Shown piece after piece: positions 1 to 5,427 of a stretch of DNA of 5,427 nucleotides. Source of the stretch: an uncultured Anaerotruncus sp. (lineage in GTDB: Bacteria; Bacillota; Clostridia; Oscillospirales; Ruminococcaceae); contig CAJUJI010000171.1 in NCBI GenBank assembly GCA_910586875.1, positions 1-5,427 of the forward strand, read 5' to 3'. Below the pieces are notes generated by a model that saw only the letters and a program-made list of their open reading frames with translations, had not been told where the DNA came from and made no database searches. The position numbers and the translations under genes are program-made. Every line of letters begins with the position of its first letter. Position 1 is the stretch's first letter.

Positions 1-67
1 GGGGGACGCGCTGCTCCCCCTCCATGGGGTGCGCCGCGACGAGCGTGGGTGAGCCGTTAGGCGAGCA
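1..67. other. GC-rich non-coding left edge with a small hairpin
   Basis: I see no gene here. GGGGGA at 1-6 can pair with TCCCCC at 15-20 around an 8-base loop, but no T-run follows. GGGTGCGC at 27-34 is the reverse complement of GCGCACCC, which ends both copies of the neighbouring 49-bp repeat (109-116 and 158-165), so this stretch may belong to the same structured element. One plus-strand frame is open from position 3 to a TAA at 174-176, but it runs through both repeats and looks spurious. Confidence 0.45.
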
Positions 68-165
68 GCGAGGAGTTATAGGAGTTTCGGTCGGGAGCCG
101 AAACTCCTGCGCACCCGCGAGGAGCTATTGGAGTTTCGGTCGGGCGCCGAAACTTCTGCGCACCC
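68..165. repeat. Two tandem copies of a 49-bp palindrome-bearing repeat
   Basis: Copies at 68-116 and 117-165 match at 45 of 49 positions with no gaps. Each starts GCGAGGAG and ends GCGCACCC. Each holds an inverted repeat, GGAGTTTCGG/CCGAAACTCC, around a 7-base loop: arms 81-90 and 98-107 in copy 1, and 130-139 and 147-156 in copy 2. The four differences are two in the linker before the stem, one in the loop, and one C-to-T in the stem that becomes a G-U pair in plus-strand RNA. No similar third copy adjoins. The function is unknown; it looks like an intergenic repeat element rather than coding DNA. Confidence 0.8.
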
Positions 166-200
166 TTTGGGGGTAAGCTGTCTGCCTCATTATAGGCGGC

Positions 201-236
201 AAAACAAAAGCGCCAGCGTAAACGCTGGCGCTTTCG
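201..236 (-). terminator. Intrinsic terminator after the A2M gene
   Basis: A perfect 12-bp stem (arms 207-218 and 223-234) closes a 4-base loop. Nine of its pairs are mostly GC, with three A-T pairs at the base. On the minus strand it is followed by TTTTGTTTT, a good U-tract. It starts 25 bases after the TAG stop of the A2M gene. On the plus strand only TTT follows the stem before CGCG, so it would work poorly in that direction. It indicates that transcription ends here and that this is the last gene of its unit. Confidence 0.9.
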
Positions 237-260
237 CGTGCTGATCGGAAAGAGTTGCTC

Positions 261-3200
261 CTATTCAACCGTGAGGCTTCCCCGCTCGGTTTTGGCGGCG
301 ATGCCCTGCATATGCGGTGTGACATACGCGCTCTCGATCACAAACTCGCCGGTGAGCGCGGCGCTCGCATAATAGCTGATGGTAAACTCGTTCAGGTTGC
401 TCTGCTGGGAATCCATCTCGCCTTCGGTGCCTGGGTTCGGGCGGCCGACCTCCTCATACACAGCGGCCGGCTCCTTTGTGCTGCGGTAGACCAAGAACCG
501 CAGTGTTTGGCCATCCTGCCGCAGGCGGTACCAATAATGGTTGTCGGGGTCTATGCCTTGATAGTCATTCGTCTGATTGGTCATATACCGCAAGCCCGCA
601 GGCAGGTAATCGGTCAGGTCATAGCAGCCGTCCGGTGCAGATTCGTCAAACTGCATCTTCAGATCCACCCGCACGCGCCCGCCAGAATGCAGCGCGCCGC
701 CGCCGGCCACCGTATAGGTTTTTTCCAGCTTGACCTTATCGGTATCCAGCAGCTCGACCGGCTCCTGGTCGGACAGGTAGGAAACCGCTGCATAAACATG
801 GCCGGAAACCGTTTCAAAGTTGGCTTCCTTGAGCGCCTGCTCGCCGAGCACCATGGTCTTAACGCCCAGATCGCCCAGTTCCACCTCGGTCTGTGCGCCG
901 CCGCTGGTATAGCGGAAACGTGCTTTTTCGCCGTCCTGCGGGCGGCGGAACCGCTCGGTATACAGCAGCATCTCCAGATTGTAAAGCACATTGTCGGTTT
1001 TTGAGCGGTCGTTCTCACGCTCCAGGAAGAACTGCACCAGTGGGGTCGCATCCTCATGCGAGATCATCGCAGTGAGCGCCAGCGCTGCCGCTGTCGTTTC
1101 GATCTGCGCATCCAGCGAGCCGCCGCTGACATATTTCAGCCGCCCCTCAGCCGTCAGCTTCGGGCTGAAGGCTTCGTAAATCTTCTGTGCGCTGGTGTAG
1201 TCGCCCATTGCGGCCAGTCCAACGCCAACCCAAAGCTTCTGCGCATCCGAAAGGGTGTCCCCCTCCCCCTGCAGCAGCAGATTCAGGTCGAGCAGCACCG
1301 GCTTTTTCAGCGCTGCCATGCCCACATATGCCATAATCCGTTCGTCCGGCGTTGCCGCAGGGTCGCGCAGCGTCTCCTCAAACAGCTGCTGTGCACCAGC
1401 CTTTTTGACCAGATCCGGGCAAGCCACCAGCATTTTTGCGGTGGTCGCAACCGAGGGTTCCGCCAGTGCCAGCGGCCGCACCCCTGCTGCCTCCTGCTGA
1501 CGTTCGTCCAAACGGACGTCCCGCCGGATCTTCTGCTGCTCCTCCGGCGCCAATAGCTCATTATACGCCAGCTGCGCCATATAGCTGGCGGCGATCATCT
1601 CGGTGCGGTCGCCGTCCTGCTTGGAAAGGTGCTCCAGCGCCTCCATATACGGCTTCAGGCGTGCATCATAGACCACCATCCGCACCGGATAGCGCACGCT
1701 GGAAATCTGACCCACCTGTTTGATATCAAGTGTTTCAAGCACCGGCAGCGCCAGGCCGCGCGCAATCACACTAAGCGGATGCTGCACGGTATCGGTATAT
1801 TCGCCGCAGCGGGCGATGATTTTCAGCCGATAGTTGCCCGCGTCGTACTTGCCAAAGTTCAGTGGGATGCGCTGTCCAATCGCGCCGGTTTCGGTGAGGC
1901 TATCAATTGTTGAGCCCGCTTCGTTGATGATGGTCGCGGTATAGGAGACCTCCTGGCCGTCCAGCTCCGGCAGCGCCGTGCCGCCCACAAGCACCGAGAC
2001 AGACAGGTCATCCCCTACCAGGTAGCTGTCGGTGAACAGCGGACGCACATAAAACGGCAGCGTTGCAACCGTATTGGTTGTGCTGTCGCCTGCCGCCAGC
2101 TCGCGGGTGACCGCGGCCGCGGTGATGCGCCAGCTTGCGATATTATCCGGCAGCCGGAAGCTCGCGGATGCCTTGCCCTGTGCGTCGGTCTGTACCGTCT
2201 GGAACAGTGCTGTGTCGCGGAAATCCTGCCGGATGTAACCGCCTTCTCCACCGCCGCCGCCTTTGCCACCGGTGGCCATGTCCGCATTTTCCAATGCGTA
2301 TTCGACATAGGAGACTGCCTCGGCAATCTGCGGATAGAATACATCCTTGTAAAGCTGGCCGCGCAAATCCAGCTGCTGGCCGCGCAATGCGAACACCGAC
2401 TCATCCACCACGCCGATCACCGCAGAGGCCATCTCGGCCGGCTGGCCGTTCGCGTCGGTTACGGTCAGTAAAATTTCTACCTCATCGCCAGGGCGGTAGG
2501 GACCCTCCCCTGCTGTGTCAAGCTCCAGCTGCAATTTGCGGCTGTCGCTGTTGTACTGGATGGGATAGTGCTCCATCGCGTAGACATGACGTCCGTCGAA
2601 ATAAGCGCCCGCGATGGTAAAGTTCGGAAGATAGTCCTCCTCCATACGGATGCTGACCGGACTGTTCCCATAGACATCGTGCTTTACAATGCCCTGCTGC
2701 ACGATGGTAAACAACACCTTGCCTTCATTTGTAACCGGCTGGTTGTTGCGGTACAGCCCCAGCGGAATTTCCTCTCCAATGGCAAAGCTGTCGGAAGAAT
2801 AGGCGCGATACATCCCGAATTCGTCGTTTTCCAATGCGCGGAAGGAATAGCGTGTGCCTGATTGACGGTCATCATCATAGATCCCAATGTTGCGGTGATC
2901 CTGGCAAACGTCGCCCAACACGCCGCCGTCAAACAGCACGCGGAAGGAATAGGACACTTTATCCTCATCCAGATACTCCGAAACATCCAGCGTAGCGCGT
3001 CCGCCGGAGGTGCGCGCGCTCAGCGTGTCCACCGTATCGGTGCGTTGCTCGATGCGATATTGGGTGATTGTGCGCTTGTTGATCTCATCATAATAGCTGC
3101 CGGTTGGAATTTCTACCCACTCGTTGCGGATGACCTGCACCCGCAGCGGCAGGTCAACATCTGCGCCGCGCAGCTGCTCAAAGCCGCCCCAGTAGGCGTC

Positions 3201-5270
3201 CTCGCGTTCGGCTAAGCGGGTGGTGTCCAGCCGCGCGGTGCGCACCAAAAGTTCGCCGTTTTCGCGGTTGTGCTCGGCCTTTGCCGCCACGGTGGAGGGC
3301 AGAATAAGAACCCGTCCTTGCTTTTGCACCTCAATATCCTGCTCGTCCCCGCTGTACAGCCCATACCAAATATTGGCAGGCTGCCAGCTCTGCGGCTCGC
3401 CGCGGTTGTTTTGGTACATCGCGGAAACGGTCGCCTTGCCCTGTGCGTCCAGGTTAACCGGCTGCGCCTCCAGCCCCAGATCATACGCGCTCAGCGCAAG
3501 CTTGCCATTTGCAACCGGTGTACCATCGTAATAGTTGGCCGAAATGAAAAATTGTACCTGCTCATTGGCGTAATAGAACGGCTTATCTGTGGTGACCTCG
3601 ATCACATAGGCCGGCTTGGTATATTCTGTAATTTGCAGATATTTGCTTAGATAATCGCGTTCGCCGTCGCTCACCGACAGGCGGTAATAATCGCTGCCTA
3701 TGGCGCGATAGGTTAACTCTCCATGGAAGGTACCGTCCTCCTGCACCGAAACGACCGTCTGTTGGAAGCTCTCCTCCCAATCGCCCAGCGAGACGGTCAC
3801 GTTGCCGGGCAGCGACGCTGTCGCTCTGCGCGGCCGCACAACCCCCCAAAACTGGATGGTATCCTCCGGCTGATAGATTTCGCGGTCGGTGTAAATGGCG
3901 GTGTAGTAGGATTCTGCCAGCTGGCTCTCCTGCTTTTGGGCGAGCTCAACGGTGGCAAAATAGCTGTTGCGGCTGCCCTCCAACACACTGATATAAGCCT
4001 TTGACATCTCATTGGTGCGCAGATTTACCGTACCGTCGGATTGGGTGGTGCCGTCTATGTAAGCGCCGGTTTCGACATCCTCCAGCCGAATTCCACGGCC
4101 GGCAAGCGGCTCGCCGGTGGCGGGATCGTTCGCCCAAACCAGCGTATTCCCATTCACCGACTGGGTATAGATGCTTAGATTGCGCAGCTGCAAGAGCTTT
4201 TGTACAAACTGCTCGTGACCCTCGGCGCTTTTGCCGGAAATTTCCACCAGGTAGAAGCCTTCGGACAGATCGTCCGGCAGAATATCAAAAAGCTCCCAGC
4301 TGTATTCGCTCTTTCTAAACAGCGTCCCCTCAAAGCTGGCGACCTGTTCCAGCACGCTGCTGTCGGCGCGGTAGAAGGTGCGCTTGCTGCCGATGCGCTC
4401 GCGATAAAATGCGTCATGCGCTTTGATCTCCGCCTCATACGCCTCGATGTTTGGATAGCGGTAAATCGAGGTTGTAAACGTCAGATCGCGCAGATTGCTG
4501 CCAGCGCTCAAACGAATTGCAAGCGGGTCACCGGTCAGGAAGGTCTCCGAGAAATCGCCCGCGAGTTGGAGTTGGGTATAGTCCCATTTTTCGCTGGCGG
4601 CGTCGCCGGTTTCAAAGGTGAATTGATAATCCTCCATCAGCTGTTGGCCGTTGGCTGCGGCCGCGCCCGCCTTGACCGACACGCGGTAGATGCTGCCATC
4701 CTCCAGCGGCTGATCCGGCTGAAAGATGGTGGTAAAATCGCGGGTCAGGAACTGGCCGGAGACCGGCGGCTGAATTTCAAAATGCTGCTGCAAGTCCACC
4801 TGGGAAGCATTGAAGGTAATTTCAATGCCGGAATCCGGTGTGACATAGGTCATACCGTCGGCAGGATAGGTGGAGGAAACCATCAGGTCGCTGATGGTCT
4901 GGAACGCAAACGACTGCACGGTTACACCTTGTAAATTTTGGACGCCGAAGGTATAAACCTCATTGCTGTGCAGCGGCTCGGCTGGAGTAATTTTCCAGTT
5001 CTTGCCGTTCTTGCCGCTGACCTCAAAGGCGATCTCCGGTTGGGTTACGAGCATCTGCCGCACCTCGGCCGCGGTGATGCGGTAGCCGGTGGTGAGCGAA
5101 AAGCTGCTGTCCAGCTCGACGCCGCCGGTCGACTCATTGCGCCGGTCGGCCAGCATCTTAACCGAGGTAAACAGCGCGTCGCCCTGCGGCCGCGACAGGA
5201 AAAACGCCGCCGTCACCGCTAAAATGATGATTACCGCAACTAAGGCAAGTGTAATCCAATGCTTTCTCAT
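261..5270 (-). CDS. Membrane-anchored alpha-2-macroglobulin family protein, thioester-less
   Basis: This is a large extracytoplasmic protein of the bacterial A2M family, whose known members trap proteases in the envelope. Its 1669 residues are close to E. coli YfhM/ECAM (about 1650). Seen in order: hydrophobic anchor 6-25; two SbsA/Big_5-like Ig domains, about 50-126 and 132-222; an MG domain about 365-443; the MG2 signature (YTDREIYQPEDTIQFWG, 460-476); the following MG domain (EYTKPAYVIEVTTDKPFY, 549-566, then ANYYDGTPV); further MG domains to about 900; VVDESVFAL (954-962); Gly-rich linker 1001-1011; A2M core (DFRDTALF, 1016-1023; LPDNIASWRITAAAVT, 1040-1055); an alpha-helical thioester-type domain about 1195-1480; and a C-terminal MG-like region to the end. 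The expected CxEQ is replaced by GDRTEM (1220-1225). Only four cysteines occur (789, 1155, 1284, 1549), none in a lipobox. The ATG follows a strong ribosome binding site by 7 bases, and the frame is intact. Family assignment is firm; protease inhibition is inferred. Confidence 0.93.
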   Translation of the reverse strand: MRKHWITLALVAVIIILAVTAAFFLSRPQGDALFTSVKMLADRRNESTGGVELDSSFSLTTGYRITAAEVRQMLVTQPEIAFEVSGKNGKNWKITPAEPLHSNEVYTFGVQNLQGVTVQSFAFQTISDLMVSSTYPADGMTYVTPDSGIEITFNASQVDLQQHFEIQPPVSGQFLTRDFTTIFQPDQPLEDGSIYRVSVKAGAAAANGQQLMEDYQFTFETGDAASEKWDYTQLQLAGDFSETFLTGDPLAIRLSAGSNLRDLTFTTSIYRYPNIEAYEAEIKAHDAFYRERIGSKRTFYRADSSVLEQVASFEGTLFRKSEYSWELFDILPDDLSEGFYLVEISGKSAEGHEQFVQKLLQLRNLSIYTQSVNGNTLVWANDPATGEPLAGRGIRLEDVETGAYIDGTTQSDGTVNLRTNEMSKAYISVLEGSRNSYFATVELAQKQESQLAESYYTAIYTDREIYQPEDTIQFWGVVRPRRATASLPGNVTVSLGDWEESFQQTVVSVQEDGTFHGELTYRAIGSDYYRLSVSDGERDYLSKYLQITEYTKPAYVIEVTTDKPFYYANEQVQFFISANYYDGTPVANGKLALSAYDLGLEAQPVNLDAQGKATVSAMYQNNRGEPQSWQPANIWYGLYSGDEQDIEVQKQGRVLILPSTVAAKAEHNRENGELLVRTARLDTTRLAEREDAYWGGFEQLRGADVDLPLRVQVIRNEWVEIPTGSYYDEINKRTITQYRIEQRTDTVDTLSARTSGGRATLDVSEYLDEDKVSYSFRVLFDGGVLGDVCQDHRNIGIYDDDRQSGTRYSFRALENDEFGMYRAYSSDSFAIGEEIPLGLYRNNQPVTNEGKVLFTIVQQGIVKHDVYGNSPVSIRMEEDYLPNFTIAGAYFDGRHVYAMEHYPIQYNSDSRKLQLELDTAGEGPYRPGDEVEILLTVTDANGQPAEMASAVIGVVDESVFALRGQQLDLRGQLYKDVFYPQIAEAVSYVEYALENADMATGGKGGGGGEGGYIRQDFRDTALFQTVQTDAQGKASASFRLPDNIASWRITAAAVTRELAAGDSTTNTVATLPFYVRPLFTDSYLVGDDLSVSVLVGGTALPELDGQEVSYTATIINEAGSTIDSLTETGAIGQRIPLNFGKYDAGNYRLKIIARCGEYTDTVQHPLSVIARGLALPVLETLDIKQVGQISSVRYPVRMVVYDARLKPYMEALEHLSKQDGDRTEMIAASYMAQLAYNELLAPEEQQKIRRDVRLDERQQEAAGVRPLALAEPSVATTAKMLVACPDLVKKAGAQQLFEETLRDPAATPDERIMAYVGMAALKKPVLLDLNLLLQGEGDTLSDAQKLWVGVGLAAMGDYTSAQKIYEAFSPKLTAEGRLKYVSGGSLDAQIETTAAALALTAMISHEDATPLVQFFLERENDRSKTDNVLYNLEMLLYTERFRRPQDGEKARFRYTSGGAQTEVELGDLGVKTMVLGEQALKEANFETVSGHVYAAVSYLSDQEPVELLDTDKVKLEKTYTVAGGGALHSGGRVRVDLKMQFDESAPDGCYDLTDYLPAGLRYMTNQTNDYQGIDPDNHYWYRLRQDGQTLRFLVYRSTKEPAAVYEEVGRPNPGTEGEMDSQQSNLNEFTISYYASAALTGEFVIESAYVTPHMQGIAAKTERGSLTVE
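1596..1613 (-). other. Degenerate thioester site (GDRTEM)
   Basis: In thioester-bearing bacterial A2Ms the first helices of the thioester domain carry a YPYGCxEQ-type motif. At the matching place here, residues 1212-1228 read LEHLSKQDGDRTEMIAA. Gly and the T-E pair are kept, but Cys is replaced by Asp/Arg with one extra residue, and Gln by Met. The nearest cysteines are 1155 and 1284, both far outside the motif. The surrounding fold still looks like a thioester domain: later helices contain SLDAQIETTAAALALTAM (1385-1402) and DNVLYNLEMLLYTER (1426-1440). A covalent thioester therefore cannot form here. The alignment was made by eye. Confidence 0.7.
2232..2324 (-). other. Bait-like linker with Gly-rich run in the A2M protein
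   Basis: Residues 983-1013 lie between the VVDESVFAL strand (954-962) and the A2M core beginning DFRDTALF. In family members the protease-sensitive bait region sits at this place. Here it contains an acidic helix-like part (AEAVSYVEYALENADMATGG) and then a run with nine glycines in eleven residues (1001-1011) interrupted by one Lys and one Glu. Flexible exposure is likely. Cleavable residues include Lys1003, Glu1009, Tyr1012 and Arg1014. That it serves as bait is inferred from position alone. Confidence 0.55.
5196..5255 (-). other. N-terminal signal anchor of the A2M protein
   Basis: Residues 6-25 form an uninterrupted hydrophobic stretch after a short basic start (MRKHW), followed by SRPQG and a polar region. 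No cysteine lies near its end, so there is no lipoprotein signal, unlike ECAM of E. coli, which is a lipoprotein. No clear AxA signal-peptidase site is visible directly after it, although AVTAA lies within the segment. The most likely reading is an uncleaved anchor that leaves the roughly 1640-residue body outside the membrane. Cleavage and secretion cannot be ruled out from sequence. Confidence 0.75.
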
Positions 5271-5277
5271 GGTGAAT

Positions 5278-5284
5278 CCTCCTT
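5278..5284 (-). promoter_or_regulatory. Strong ribosome binding site of the A2M gene
   Basis: Read on the minus strand, AAGGAGG lies 7 bases before the ATG at 5270-5268. This is a near-ideal Shine-Dalgarno match and spacing. It fixes the start codon, which also places the membrane anchor at the very N-terminus. Confidence 0.9.
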
Positions 5285-5289
5285 CTTCT

Positions 5290-5403
5290 GCCGCCTGCGG
5301 CGGCGGGCTATTACAAAAGTTTCGCCAGCCTTTTGCTCCGGCCTAAGAGCCGCCGTTACGCGGCGAACTATACCAAAAGTTTCGCCAGCCTTTCCAAAGG
5401 CTG
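5290..5403. repeat. Two diverged copies of a ~60-bp intergenic repeat upstream of the A2M gene
   Basis: An identical 20-base core, CAAAAGTTTCGCCAGCCTTT, occurs at 5314-5333 and 5374-5393, a period of 60 bp. Each core is preceded by a GC-rich small palindrome: GCCGC/GCGGC arms at 5349-5353 and 5360-5364 in the outer copy, and a GCCGC/GGCGGC-type palindrome at 5290-5304 in the inner copy. Between palindrome and core lie CTATTA and CTATAC. In the outer copy the end of the core pairs with the next bases (AGCCTTT 5387-5393 with AAAGGCT 5396-5402). The array fills the gap from the A2M ribosome binding site to the window end, so it is probably part of the A2M 5' untranslated or promoter region. It is unlike the left 49-bp repeat apart from a short AGTTTCG core. 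Confidence 0.7.
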
Positions 5404-5410
5404 CGGATTC

Positions 5411-5427
5411 CAAAGGCGGCGCCTTTG
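5411..5427. other. Hairpin at the right window edge
   Basis: CAAAGGC at 5411-5417 pairs perfectly with GCCTTTG at 5421-5427 around a 3-base loop. It may extend beyond the window, since the bases before it are ATTC. It follows directly on the upstream repeat array and may be its last part. It cannot be called a terminator because the bases beyond the edge are missing and no T-run is seen on the minus-strand side. Confidence 0.5.

Noticed and set aside
68..165. CRISPR array
   Set aside because: There are only two units directly abutting, with no unique spacers and no cas genes; they are tandem repeats with internal palindromes.
3..176. Plus-strand open frame entering from the left edge and ending at TAA
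   Set aside because: It runs through both tandem hairpin repeats, so its sequence is dictated by the repeat. It has no recognisable protein features and is more likely spurious than the end of a real gene.
189..194. Perfect minus-strand TATAAT (-10 box) just past the A2M terminator
   Set aside because: No -35 element stands at 16-18 bases (the place is occupied by the terminator stem), and no gene follows it leftwards: the only short frame stops at 125-127.
255..1004. Long plus-strand open frame of 249 codons opposite the A2M 3' end
   Set aside because: It lies wholly inside the antisense of a clear A2M coding region, its product has no recognisable domain, and GC-rich genes often leave such open antisense frames.
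4200..4934. Plus-strand open frame of 244 codons opposite the A2M 5' part
   Set aside because: It is antisense to recognisable Ig/MG domains, has no convincing ribosome binding site and no family resemblance; it is a shadow frame.
5367..5397. Possible minus-strand promoter in the outer upstream repeat (TTGGAA, 19-base gap, TATAGT)
   Set aside because: The spacing is long and both boxes are imperfect. The matching site in the inner repeat (TAATAG) has no -35. It remains a candidate for transcription-start mapping but is too weak to annotate.
5387..5403. Terminator of an upstream gene formed by the AGCCTTT/AAAGGCT hairpin
   Set aside because: The loop is only two bases unless the top pair opens, the stem is short, and neither strand has a T-run directly after it.

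Overview
The window holds one complete gene on the minus strand, filling positions 261-5270. It is flanked on both sides by short intergenic stretches rich in repeats and hairpins. The gene encodes a 1669-residue bacterial alpha-2-macroglobulin (A2M) family protein. It has an N-terminal membrane anchor, two SbsA/Big_5-like Ig domains, a run of macroglobulin (MG) domains, a Gly-rich bait-like linker, an A2M core, a helical thioester-domain fold and a C-terminal MG/receptor-binding-like region. The thioester Cys-x-Glu-Gln motif itself appears to be lost.

Organism: the sequence is GC-rich, the gene has a strong AAGGAGG Shine-Dalgarno, and the N-terminus is a plain membrane anchor without a lipobox. 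The tandem GC-rich hairpin repeats between genes recall those seen in gut Clostridia (Oscillospirales/Ruminococcaceae-like). This points to a GC-rich monoderm Firmicute, but it is an inference with no marker gene behind it.

Layout: 1-200 is non-coding and carries a 49-bp element repeated twice in tandem, each copy containing a near-perfect palindrome. At 201-236 lies a strong intrinsic terminator for the minus-strand gene, 25 bases after its stop codon. The A2M gene occupies 261-5270 with its ribosome binding site at 5278-5284. From 5290 to 5427, upstream of the gene, lies a second and different repeat family with a period of about 60 bp, ending in hairpins cut by the window edge.

No partner gene (for example pbpC, often next to bacterial A2M genes) is visible, so the gene looks monocistronic or last in its operon. 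The family traps proteases at the cell surface or in the envelope. Without a thioester, this member could trap only by shape change or act as a scaffold. I see no previously undescribed multi-gene system here. The points most worth a second look are the missing thioester and the two unrelated repeat arrays bordering the gene.
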